DNA of 64,000 bases. It comes from Bacteroidota bacterium. GTDB lineage: Bacteria; Bacteroidota; Bacteroidia; Flavobacteriales; Flavobacteriaceae. The first letter of the stretch is position 1. Each line of letters begins with the position of its first letter. The notes under the pieces are model-generated. The model worked only from the letters and a program-made list of their open reading frames with translations. It was not told the origin of the DNA and searched no databases. A program made the position numbers and the translations under genes. Location: assembly GCA_018829465.1 (NCBI GenBank), contig JAHJTN010000006.1, positions 1 to 64,000 on the forward strand, written 5' to 3'. This document shows positions 1 through 6,748 of this stretch, in pieces.

Positions 1-50
1 ACTATGACGGCTATAGTGAGCGATTGGCGGCTATCCCGCAGACGCTAATT

Positions 51-307
51 ATGAATAAATATCACAAAACGCTTACGAATATCTTGGAACACGGTAGCTT
101 ACAGCACAACAAAAAAGGCGAAGCTCGGACGCTAATTTGGGGCTGCCATCGGACATATACCACTTGTACCTCATAAGTAGGCAGATAGATGTGCCGTTGA
201 GGTCTATAACGTTGTTTTTAGGCAATGTCCATGTGTATGACAACAACATTGAGGCTACTGAGAAGTTATTGAAAGGTGAGCGGCAGAGCTTTAATTTGAA
301 TGTGTAA
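51..307 (+). pseudogene. thymidylate synthase-like remnant with internal deletion
   Basis: Two reading frames joined at about 138-142 each resemble part of thymidylate synthase. The first frame, from ATG 51, reads MNKYHKTLTNILEHG, like the ThyA N-terminus. The second frame, from about 140 to TAA 305-307, contains GLPSDIYHLYLIS and GNVHVYDNNIEATEKLL, matching the C-terminal GLPFDIAxYALL and GDxHxYxNHxE blocks. The catalytic-cysteine region and most of the middle are missing, so the gene cannot be functional. The 10-mer GACGCTAATT occurs at 41-50 just before the ATG and at 128-137 at the junction, as expected for a deletion scar. Bases 1-48 are also open in another frame and could be the tail of an upstream gene, but I cannot identify it. 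Family assignment rests on pattern matching by eye. Confidence 0.55.
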
Positions 308-1097
308 TCATGTTACAAAAGTGTACTTTTGAATTTAGAAAAGTGTACTTTTGAATTTTTCGATTATAAAGGTAGGCTGTTTGGTAATCTGACCAAATTT
401 CGTAGATAGGGTCTCCTTTCGAACTTTTGCCGCTGTGGTGCCAATGCCCGTCTATAATTTCAAAGTTAAAATCCAATTTTGCGCCAACCCGTGTTTTATC
501 GCGTGAAAAGAAATCAATGTTTTCTGTGTAGTTCCCGTCAACAGCATTGTAGGTACCACCGCCAGTTCCCATGAATGCTTTGGTCTGCGAATTGAAGGCA
601 ATCCACTGAAACCTGCCACCTGCCAAAATTTTCACCGTCCTTCTGGCTCCCGGGGTTTGTGTACTCACTTCGCCGTCTCTTTTTCGACCCGTTATCACCC
701 AATTGCCTGTGAGGTCATCTCTATTGTCTGAAAGCTTCAGCCACTTTTCTGTAAAAGGATTTTCGGCATCCAAAGAAGTTATCTCCATCTGGTTTGCTTC
801 TATTTTTATTTCATAAGAAAAAGTTTTGCCAACATATTCAGCATTTTGAGTGAAAAAGTCCAAGGTTTCTGTGTACTGATTTCCTCGCAATGTATAAACA
901 CCTCCGCCGGCACTCAAAAAAGTATGGTCTGCTTTTTGTTTTCCGCCGTAAGCAAAATAACCCTCCATAAATATTTTTACATAAACATCATCCACCACTC
1001 GCCCATTTCTGTGGGTGAGCTGCCAACTTCCTTCAATGCTCTGACTTTGAGCAAAAAAAGAAAACGCATACGTAAAGAGAATTAAAAGATTTTTCAT
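291..1097 (-). CDS. secreted protein with two internal repeats (lipocalin-like)
   Basis: A 268-residue protein whose first 18 or so residues (MKNLLILFTYAFSFFAQS) form a signal peptide. An in-frame start 14 codons further upstream would bury this signal, so I choose the ATG at 1097. Two tandem domains of about 100 residues follow, near 21-122 and 127-232. Each carries a glycine-rich block (SAGGGVYTLRGNQYTETLDFF-like and GTGGGTYNAVDGNYTENIDFF-like) and a GSW/GNW start, like small beta-barrel, lipocalin-like or DUF4488-like domains of Bacteroidetes. The last 20 or so residues are encoded by the tandem repeat at 317-358 and look unrelated to the domain, so the natural C-terminus may have been altered. 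The gene converges with the thymidylate synthase remnant. Function unknown. Confidence 0.75.
   Translation of the reverse strand: MKNLLILFTYAFSFFAQSQSIEGSWQLTHRNGRVVDDVYVKIFMEGYFAYGGKQKADHTFLSAGGGVYTLRGNQYTETLDFFTQNAEYVGKTFSYEIKIEANQMEITSLDAENPFTEKWLKLSDNRDDLTGNWVITGRKRDGEVSTQTPGARRTVKILAGGRFQWIAFNSQTKAFMGTGGGTYNAVDGNYTENIDFFSRDKTRVGAKLDFNFEIIDGHWHHSGKSSKGDPIYEIWSDYQTAYLYNRKIQKYTFLNSKVHFCNMITHSN
317..358. repeat. tandem repeat with 22-bp period, palindromic core
   Basis: The 20-mer AAAAGTGTACTTTTGAATTT occurs at 317-336 and again, exactly, at 339-358, a period of 22 bp or about two helical turns. The core AAAAGT-GT-ACTTTT is a near-perfect palindrome. The sequence begins a few bases after a TGTTAC. 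IS21-type insertion sequences have TG-starting ends carrying internal repeats, so a solo IS end is possible, as is a protein-binding site. No transposase is visible. Confidence 0.6.
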
Positions 1098-1202
1098 GCG
1101 TTTATATTTTTCAGTTGATTGATATTTAGTTGAATACAATCACGTCCCCGTGTGCAAAATTTTTACATGGGTGTTTTTCCTCACAATTGTGTTTAATTAT
1201 TT

Positions 1203-2084
1203 CTATTTTCCAATTAAACTCTCGTAAAAGAACTGTCTGATGCGTTCGCTATTGATAAACCCTGAACCGAAGCCTAAATCGTCGTATTTTTGAGTCAGAG
1301 AATTGTCTGCTAAAATTGCTTCCTTACTTTTACCGGCTTTGATGGCCTCCGAAATATTTTTTTCCAAATATTTTAGCATTTCTAAAAAATCATGATAATC
1401 TTTTTTGGTTGCCAACTCGCCATGGCCCGGGATTATCTTTGTGTCATCATTGATAATCATCAAGGCGTTTTCCACCGCTTTTATGTAGCCTAGTGCGTTA
1501 CCGCCCGAATTTAAATCGATATACGGATAGCGTCCGTTAAAAAACAAGTCGCCGGTGTGAAGCACGTTGCTTTGAACAAAATACACCATGGCGTCACCGT
1601 CTGTATGTCCGTTATGGCTGTGAAAAAACATGATTTCCTCATCTTCAAAATGAAAATTGAGCCCCTCGGCAAAAGTAATTTCGGGCAGTGCATCGGGATT
1701 GGATTGATTTTTCTCTTGCTGTGCATCATGCAATCTTTTTCGCACATTGTCATGCGAAACAATCAGAGCCCCTGCTTTGCCCAAGTTGGCGTTTCCGCCG
1801 GTGTGGTCGCCATGCCAATGCGTATTGAGCAAGTAACTGATGGGTTTGTCGCTGACGGTTTTAACAGCCGCCAAAATTTTAGGTGTTAAATCGGCAAACT
1901 GGTCGTCAACCAAAAGGGCTATGCCGTTGCCAGCCAACAAACCTATATTGCCACCTCTTCCTTTGAGCATATAGACTTTTCCGTTGACGGGAATTACTTC
2001 GATATTGACTTCCTGTGATTGTGCAAAGAGACCTACAGTCATCAAAAAAGCTACCGATAGTGTAATAAATGAATTTGTTTTCAA
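1203..2084 (-). CDS. secreted MBL-fold metallo-hydrolase
   Basis: A 293-residue metallo-beta-lactamase-fold hydrolase. Residues 1-21 are a signal peptide ending FAQS. The zinc-binding motif HxHxDH is present as HWHGDH at 89-94, with a further histidine in HTGDLFF (about 176) and a PGHG motif (about 226). This is the layout of periplasmic MBL hydrolases including subclass B beta-lactamase relatives. Substrate cannot be told from sequence; many such proteins in Bacteroidetes are not antibiotic resistance determinants. A TAAATTTG promoter motif lies on the minus strand at 2108-2115, giving a short leader. Divergent from the ctaB operon. Confidence 0.85.
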   Translation of the reverse strand: MKTNSFITLSVAFLMTVGLFAQSQEVNIEVIPVNGKVYMLKGRGGNIGLLAGNGIALLVDDQFADLTPKILAAVKTVSDKPISYLLNTHWHGDHTGGNANLGKAGALIVSHDNVRKRLHDAQQEKNQSNPDALPEITFAEGLNFHFEDEEIMFFHSHNGHTDGDAMVYFVQSNVLHTGDLFFNGRYPYIDLNSGGNALGYIKAVENALMIINDDTKIIPGHGELATKKDYHDFLEMLKYLEKNISEAIKAGKSKEAILADNSLTQKYDDLGFGSGFINSERIRQFFYESLIGK

Positions 2085-2107
2085 GTTGTGTTGGTTTAAA
2101 GTTTAAC

Positions 2108-2115
2108 CAAATTTA
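2108..2115 (-). promoter_or_regulatory. -7 promoter element TAAATTTG for the MBL gene
   Basis: Matches the Bacteroidetes -7 consensus TAnnTTTG on the minus strand, 24 bp before the start codon at 2084. No clear -33 TTTG is seen. Confidence 0.45.
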
Positions 2116-2143
2116 AAATTTTATAATAAAAAGGAAAACAGAC

Positions 2144-2175
2144 TTTGGTTAAATTTAACGTATGGACTATCTTTG
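2144..2175 (+). promoter_or_regulatory. Bacteroidetes promoter TTTG-N20-TATCTTTG for ctaB operon
   Basis: TTTG at 2144-2147 and TATCTTTG at 2168-2175 are separated by 20 bp, a full match to the known Bacteroides/Flavobacterium -33/-7 consensus. Transcription should start near 2180, giving a leader of about 205 nt before the ctaB start codon at 2387. That leader holds two tandem hairpin elements. Confidence 0.75.
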
Positions 2176-2192
2176 CCAAGTTTAAAAAATAG

Positions 2193-2303
2193 ATGAAATC
2201 CACATGTTTAAAATAATTATTAAGCACTCGGGGCAATGATTATTTTTAAACATCAGAGGTTACATCTGACCGATAAAAATAAACAATATAAACAGATGAA
2301 AGG
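2193..2303 (+). promoter_or_regulatory. leader RNA element, copy 1 (ctaB leader)
   Basis: A structured leader. ATGTTTAAAATAAT at 2204-2217 can pair with ATTATTTTTAAACAT at 2239-2253, a stem of 14 bp with one bulge. After this, TTaCATCTG (2260-2268) can pair with CAGATGAA (2293-2300), with one bulged base; this stem contains an AUG. The block AATGATTAT, then TTnCATCTGACC, then TAAACAGATGAAA is shared with the copy at 2313-2393. The leader also encodes a possible 7-residue peptide, MKSTCLK, at 2193-2216. Known riboswitch classes that I can recall do not match this sequence. Confidence 0.55.
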
Positions 2304-2376
2304 AGCCATGCTAAAAAGTGTAACACACATGAGAATGATTATTAGCGAGTTCCATCTGACCTTTGAAAAACAATAA
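2296..2376 (+). other. possible 26-codon upstream ORF in ctaB leader
   Basis: An open frame from ATG 2296 to TAA 2374-2376 begins MKGAMLKSVTHMRM. Its start codon sits in the 3' arm of hairpin copy 1, exactly as the ctaB start sits in the 3' arm of copy 2. It ends 10 nt before the ctaB ATG. It could be a leader peptide or the decayed start of a former gene. No homology is recognised. Confidence 0.3.
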
Positions 2377-2393
2377 ACATAAACAGATGAAAA
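2313..2393 (+). promoter_or_regulatory. leader RNA element, copy 2, pairing with the ctaB start codon
   Basis: About 72 percent identical by eye to the element at 31745-31827. TTcCATCTG at 2350-2358 can pair with CAGATGAA at 2384-2391, with one bulged C. The AUG in the 3' arm is the ctaB start codon, so closing this stem should block initiation. The 5' arm could pair instead with CAGATG at 2293-2298 of copy 1, giving two exclusive structures. The 25-nt loop is A-rich. Confidence 0.6.
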
Positions 2394-3292
2394 CTGCCGT
2401 AAACAAGGCTTACGCGACTACAAATTTTGCAGAACTCTTGGCTGATTTCAAAGAAATCACCAAGTTTCGTTTGTCTGTCAGCGTTGTCTTTTCGGCTGTT
2501 GCGGGCTATTTATTGGCGGTTGATGCTTTTTCTTTTTCTACTTTAATGCTTTTGGCCGTAGGTGGCTACTTTATGGTAGGCGCATCCAATATATTCAATC
2601 AAATCATTGAAAAAGATTTAGACGCTTTGATGAAACGCACCCAAAACAGGCCTATTCCTGCCGGCAGAATTTCAAAAAATTCCGCATTCATCTTAGCCTT
2701 GATTTTTACAGTTTTAGGTCTGTCCGCGCTCTATATCATCAACCCCAAAACTGCGTTGTTTGGTGCAGTGTCAATTTTCCTGTACACCAGCGTTTATACG
2801 CCATTAAAAACCTTGACACCACTTTCTGTTTTTGCAGGTGCCATACCTGGCGCCATTCCTTTTATGTTGGGCTGGGTAGCCGCTACCAACCAATTTGGCA
2901 TAGAACCGGGTGTGTTGTTTATGGTTCAGTTTTTTTGGCAGTTTCCACATTTTTGGGCCATTGGCTGGTTGCTTGATGACGACTACCAAAAAGCAGGATT
3001 CAAAATGCTACCCACCGGCAAAAAAGACAAAGGAACCGCCGTACAAATATTGATGTACACCTTTTGGACGCTCGTAGTATCGCTGATACCCGTGTTGGGA
3101 ATCACCGGCGATTTGTCTCTGAGCATCCCGGGTGCTATCGTCATATTCCTGCTTGGTTTAGGATTTTTATGGTTTTCACTCAAATTATTTAGAGAAAAAA
3201 GTGCCAAGGCTGCAAGAATTTTGGTTCTGGCAAGTGTGCTCTACATAAGCTTGCTACAAATTGTATATGTTTTGGATAAATGGATCGCATGA
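2387..3292 (+). CDS. ctaB: protoheme IX farnesyltransferase (heme O synthase)
   Basis: A UbiA-superfamily prenyltransferase that adds a farnesyl group to heme b to make heme O for the terminal oxidase, in the inner membrane. The 301 residues contain about eight or nine hydrophobic helices. The first Asp-rich motif is clear (NQIIEKDLDALMKRTQNRP), and a second acidic loop (LLDDDYQKAGFKMLP) follows. I prefer the ATG at 2387 over an upstream TTG at 2363. First gene of the oxidase operon; its TGA overlaps the next start by four bases. The start codon lies in a predicted hairpin, so translation may be regulated. Confidence 0.95.
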   Translation: MKTAVNKAYATTNFAELLADFKEITKFRLSVSVVFSAVAGYLLAVDAFSFSTLMLLAVGGYFMVGASNIFNQIIEKDLDALMKRTQNRPIPAGRISKNSAFILALIFTVLGLSALYIINPKTALFGAVSIFLYTSVYTPLKTLTPLSVFAGAIPGAIPFMLGWVAATNQFGIEPGVLFMVQFFWQFPHFWAIGWLLDDDYQKAGFKMLPTGKKDKGTAVQILMYTFWTLVVSLIPVLGITGDLSLSIPGAIVIFLLGLGFLWFSLKLFREKSAKAARILVLASVLYISLLQIVYVLDKWIA

Positions 3293-3876
3293 TGACAATA
3301 ACTGAGGAAACAAAATTTCACACCAAAGAACAACGGGCAAAAAAAATGATGCTTTGGTTCGGAATTGTGAGTATGGCCATGATGTTTGCCGGGCTTACCA
3401 GCTCTTATGTGGTGAGCAAATCGAGACCCGATTGGCTAAACGAATTCACACTGCCCAATGCGTTTATTGCCAGTACGGTCGTCATTTTACTCAGCAGCCT
3501 AACGCTCTATGCAGCCTCTGTTTTGCTGGCAAAAAACCAGTTAAGAAAAGCCGCTGTGTTGTCGCTTTTGACACTTTTACAAGGCGTTACCTTCATCGTG
3601 CTTCAGTTTGTGGGCTTTTCGCAAGTTATTGATATGGGTTATTTTATGACCGGAGCACAAAGCAGTGTGACCACTTCCTTTTTATACGTCATAACAGCTA
3701 CACACCTTGCCCACGTAGCAGGTGGCGTACTGGCTTTAATGGTGGTTACCTACAAACTTTTTACCGGGCAATATAATCCTGAAAAAAGACTCGGATTTGA
3801 TTTAGCCAAAACATTTTGGCACTTTGTGGATATTTTATGGCTTTACCTATTTATATTTTTATATTTTTTCGGTTGA
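3289..3876 (+). CDS. cytochrome c oxidase subunit III, short form
   Basis: A 195-residue heme-copper oxidase subunit III with five predicted membrane helices. The typical C-terminal features are visible: THLAHVAGGVLAL and FWHFVDILWLYLFIFLY. The protein helps hold the catalytic subunit I, which is not encoded in this window. The start at 3289 overlaps the ctaB stop as ATGA; 3280 and 3292 are other possible starts. The second subunit III gene follows 43 bp later. Two adjacent subunit III genes are usual in flavobacteria, so this is not a recent duplication. Confidence 0.9.
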   Translation: MMTITEETKFHTKEQRAKKMMLWFGIVSMAMMFAGLTSSYVVSKSRPDWLNEFTLPNAFIASTVVILLSSLTLYAASVLLAKNQLRKAAVLSLLTLLQGVTFIVLQFVGFSQVIDMGYFMTGAQSSVTTSFLYVITATHLAHVAGGVLALMVVTYKLFTGQYNPEKRLGFDLAKTFWHFVDILWLYLFIFLYFFG

Positions 3877-3919
3877 AAAACTTAAATTTGAAAACTTTTT
3901 ATTAGAAATTCATTAACCT

Positions 3920-4984
3920 ATGGATGCAACTGCACAGAACGTAAAAGCCGAATCTATTTGGAAGGGCGGCAACCAGCCACTCAATGCGAGCTATGGAAAA
4001 ATCATGATGTGGTTTTTTATCGTCTCCGATGCCTTAACTTTTTCGGGCTTTTTGGCTGCTTACGGCTTTTCCAGATATAAATTTATAGAAACTTGGCCTA
4101 TAGCCGACGAAGTGTTTACCCACTTTCCGTTTCTGCACGGTGTTGAAGCACCCATGTATTACGTGGCATTGATGACTTTTATTCTGATATTTTCATCAGT
4201 AACCATGGTTTTGGCTGTAGATGCAGGACATCAAATGAAGAAAAATAAAGTAGCCATCTATATGTTTTTGACCATTATCGGCGGTCTGATTTTCGTAGGA
4301 TCACAAGCTTGGGAATGGAAAAACTTCATCAAAGGAGAGTTTGGTGCCATTGAAACCAAAGGGGGTCAGATTTTGCAGTTTGTAGATGCCGAAACCGGAA
4401 AGCAAATTGCGCTCCACGAATTTGCAACGGCTTCACCAACCGAGCGTACACAACACACCAGAAGCAAAGGCTTGTGGTTTGTTTCTGAAAAAAGTTTACC
4501 CAGCTACACCGTTTCTGACATTCAAAATGCTTATGCCGAACATCCAAATGTATTGATTCGCACTCAAGAAATAGTACCTAATCTTGATAAGCTCAAAGCA
4601 TCACCGCGTGTTAGTGATCAAGTACTTGCCGAAAGATTGGAAACACAACTTGTAAACTCCGATGCCTTTGGACAAAAGGCTATTTATAAAAGAGAATTTT
4701 CGGATGAACGTATCAAAAGTGCTGTTGCAGTTGTAGAAGGTGCTAATTTGGTTCACAACGAATACGGCAACAGACTCTTTGCAGATTTCTTCTTCTTTAT
4801 CACAGGTTTTCACGGCTTCCACGTTTTTTCCGGCGTGGTCATCAACATCATCATCTTTTTCAATGTCATCTTAGGGACCTACGAAAAACGCGGTCATTAT
4901 GAAATGGTTGAAAAGGTTGGCCTTTACTGGCACTTTGTAGATTTGGTTTGGGTATTTGTATTTACATTTTTCTATCTGGTTTAA
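3920..4984 (+). CDS. cytochrome c oxidase subunit III, long form with soluble insert
   Basis: A 354-residue subunit III homologue. N-terminal helices (about 30-50, 75-95 and 110-130) and C-terminal helices (FFFFITGFHGFHVFSGVVIN and WHFVDLVWVFVFTFFYLV) match the family. Between them, at about residues 138-272, lies a charged soluble insert not found in canonical subunit III. It includes QILQFVDAETGKQIALHEF and is rich in polar residues. The insert should lie on one face of the membrane and could bind an extra subunit or donor cytochrome; that is inference. Followed 20 bp later by subunit IV. Confidence 0.9.
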   Translation: MDATAQNVKAESIWKGGNQPLNASYGKIMMWFFIVSDALTFSGFLAAYGFSRYKFIETWPIADEVFTHFPFLHGVEAPMYYVALMTFILIFSSVTMVLAVDAGHQMKKNKVAIYMFLTIIGGLIFVGSQAWEWKNFIKGEFGAIETKGGQILQFVDAETGKQIALHEFATASPTERTQHTRSKGLWFVSEKSLPSYTVSDIQNAYAEHPNVLIRTQEIVPNLDKLKASPRVSDQVLAERLETQLVNSDAFGQKAIYKREFSDERIKSAVAVVEGANLVHNEYGNRLFADFFFFITGFHGFHVFSGVVINIIIFFNVILGTYEKRGHYEMVEKVGLYWHFVDLVWVFVFTFFYLV

Positions 4985-5004
4985 AAAATTAAAAAAACAT
5001 AAAC

Positions 5005-5361
5005 ATGGCACACGATTCAGCACATACATCAAATACGAAACGCATCTGGGTGGTTTTTGGCATACTCACCGTTGTGACGCTAGTAGAAGTAGTTCTGGGG
5101 ATTATACGCCCGCGTTGGACGGTTGAAACCTATTTTGTAGGAATGAAAATTCTCAACTGGATATTCATCATTTTAACGATTTTGAAAGCCTATTATATCG
5201 TGTATGCTTTTATGCACCTTGAAGGCGAAAGCGGCGCTTTTCGCTGGTCCATACTCACACCTATTTTAATCTTGGTTCCTTATTTGCTTTTTATCCTTTT
5301 GCTAGAAGGAGATTACATACATGACGTGTTTAGATACGGCATCATGAAATGGGATTTTTAA
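5005..5361 (+). CDS. cytochrome c oxidase subunit IV-like protein
   Basis: A 118-residue membrane protein with three predicted helices (about 14-32, 45-70 and 82-103), matching the small CyoD/subunit IV family of prokaryotic heme-copper oxidases. YYIVYAFMHLEGES is the typical central segment. It probably stabilises the oxidase. Last gene of the ctaB transcription unit, which ends at the hairpin terminator 20 bp downstream. Confidence 0.88.
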   Translation: MAHDSAHTSNTKRIWVVFGILTVVTLVEVVLGIIRPRWTVETYFVGMKILNWIFIILTILKAYYIVYAFMHLEGESGAFRWSILTPILILVPYLLFILLLEGDYIHDVFRYGIMKWDF

Positions 5362-5380
5362 CGAGATTTTAAAACATGCA

Positions 5381-5409
5381 AACCACGCTCTACGGCGTGG
5401 TTTTTTTTA
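5381..5409 (+). terminator. rho-independent terminator after the oxidase operon
   Basis: AACCACGC, a short loop, and GCGTGGTT followed by a run of T. Its T run merges with the promoter element of the next gene. Confidence 0.85.
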
Positions 5410-5415
5410 TCTTTG
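5408..5415 (+). promoter_or_regulatory. -7 promoter element TATCTTTG
   Basis: TAnnTTTG motif starting in the T tract of the preceding terminator, 22 bp before the start codon at 5438. The -33 position would fall inside the terminator stem and shows no good TTTG. Confidence 0.5.
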
Positions 5416-5437
5416 CAACAACTAACTAAGCCTATTG

Positions 5438-6067
5438 ATGAAGAAGTTTTTGGTTCTTTTCGCACTTTTTATCGTACCCATAGTGGCCTATCTTTTCTTT
5501 GCTTCCGGCATCAATCATTTTGGTAAACTGCCGGTGGTAGGCCAATCGGCTGTAGAAATCAGTAACTTTAAAAGTCTGGACAAAACACCCGTCCGTTTGC
5601 AGGGAAAAATCACCATTTTGGGGTTTTTAGGCACAACCGCTTCGTCAGGGCGAAGCATGTTGTTCAACCTGAATCAAAAAATCTATAAAAGATTTGAGGG
5701 ATTTGAAGACTTTCAGGTAGTGATGGTACTCCCCGAAAATCACGAAAAATCTGCTGAAGATGTGCTTTCAACCTTAGGGCAAATCACAGATACGCATCAG
5801 TGGAAATTTATTTTCGGTACCGATGAGGAAATTTATGAATTATTCAATGCCTTGCAAACGCCTTATGCTTTAGATGCCCGCGGCACTACAGACTACGTAT
5901 TTATAATAGACAAAGACATGAAGCTGAGAGGCCGGCAAGACGAGTCGAAAACTTTCTACGGTTACAATGCTGCTTCGGTTGCGGAAATCACCAACCACAT
6001 GCTAGACGATGTAAAGGTGCTTTTGGCTGAGTACCGACTCGAATTGAAAAAATACAAACGAAAATAG
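5438..6067 (+). CDS. SCO-like thioredoxin-fold protein lacking the copper cysteines
   Basis: A 209-residue protein with an N-terminal membrane anchor (about 1-22) and a periplasmic domain. The order of blocks follows the SCO/SenC fold of its downstream neighbour: KITILGFLG (strand before the metal site), VVMVLPENHEKSAEDVL, WKFIFGTDEEIYELFNALQ, and FIIDKDMKLRGRQD. Where SCO proteins have CPxxCP, this protein reads TTASSGRSM, so both copper-binding cysteines are absent. It may be a structural partner of the active SCO. The start is the ATG at 5438; a TTG three bases upstream is less likely. Its stop is 4 bp before the SCO gene. Confidence 0.7.
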   Translation: MKKFLVLFALFIVPIVAYLFFASGINHFGKLPVVGQSAVEISNFKSLDKTPVRLQGKITILGFLGTTASSGRSMLFNLNQKIYKRFEGFEDFQVVMVLPENHEKSAEDVLSTLGQITDTHQWKFIFGTDEEIYELFNALQTPYALDARGTTDYVFIIDKDMKLRGRQDESKTFYGYNAASVAEITNHMLDDVKVLLAEYRLELKKYKRK

Positions 6068-6071
6068 GCAC

Positions 6072-6746
6072 ATGAAAAAATATTCATACATAGGAATTTC
6101 TTTTGTGATTTTGGTGTTCGGCATTTGGGTTGTAAACGAATTCAGGCAGCGATTTGGTCAAAATGACAACATGGCTGTTGTGGGTCCTGCACCCAAATTT
6201 ACACTGACCAACCAACACGGTAAAACCATCACTCCGGAAAACATGAAAGGCAAAGTTTATGTGGTAGATTTTTTCTTCACAAGTTGTCCGAGCATTTGTC
6301 CGGTGATGACAGAAAACCTTAAAGAGGTTCAAAATGAATTTTATGGAAATCCCAATTTCGGCATTCTTTCCGTATCTATCGACTCAAAATTTGACAGTCC
6401 GGAAGTGCTAAAAAAATATGCCGATAAACATCAAATTAAGAATCAAAATTGGCATTTTTTGACCGGGGACAAAGAAGCCATTTCTACTTTGGCCAATGCC
6501 GGATTTAATATTTATGTGGACGCATCAGAAAAAATAAATGGGGAATTTCAACACTCCGGCATGTTTGCGCTGATCGACAAGGAAGGCAACATTCGATCTC
6601 GCAAAGACGATTTTGGAAACCCGATTGTTTATTACGATGGCCTCTCCTACGCAGATGCCGAATCGCTGCAATTCAAACTCGGTGGTAGCCACAAACCCGG
6701 CATTGTTATGCTCAAAGAAGATATCCAAAAACTATTAAAAGAATAA
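6072..6746 (+). CDS. SCO1/SenC copper chaperone for cytochrome oxidase
   Basis: A 224-residue membrane-anchored thioredoxin-fold protein. It has one N-terminal helix (about 5-22) and the SCO motif CPSICP at 72-77, giving copper ligands C72 and C76. The distal histidine is probably H161 in FQHSGMFALID. SCO proteins deliver copper to the CuA centre of oxidase subunit II or reduce its cysteines, in the periplasm. It sits among oxidase assembly genes and is almost contiguous with the next gene (2-bp gap). Confidence 0.92.
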   Translation: MKKYSYIGISFVILVFGIWVVNEFRQRFGQNDNMAVVGPAPKFTLTNQHGKTITPENMKGKVYVVDFFFTSCPSICPVMTENLKEVQNEFYGNPNFGILSVSIDSKFDSPEVLKKYADKHQIKNQNWHFLTGDKEAISTLANAGFNIYVDASEKINGEFQHSGMFALIDKEGNIRSRKDDFGNPIVYYDGLSYADAESLQFKLGGSHKPGIVMLKEDIQKLLKE

Positions 6747-6748
6747 AC

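Noticed and set aside
1203-2084. Antibiotic resistance metallo-beta-lactamase
   Set aside because: Only the general MBL fold and HxHxDH are visible; nothing shows beta-lactam specificity, and such chromosomal MBL proteins are common.
2176-2386. Known riboswitch (TPP, cobalamin, SAM-I, preQ1) in the ctaB leader
   Set aside because: None of the consensus cores that I can recall for these classes is present; the element is reported as unassigned instead.
3280-4984. Two subunit III genes as a recent duplication
   Set aside because: The proteins differ strongly in length and sequence, and the pair is normal for flavobacterial oxidase operons.
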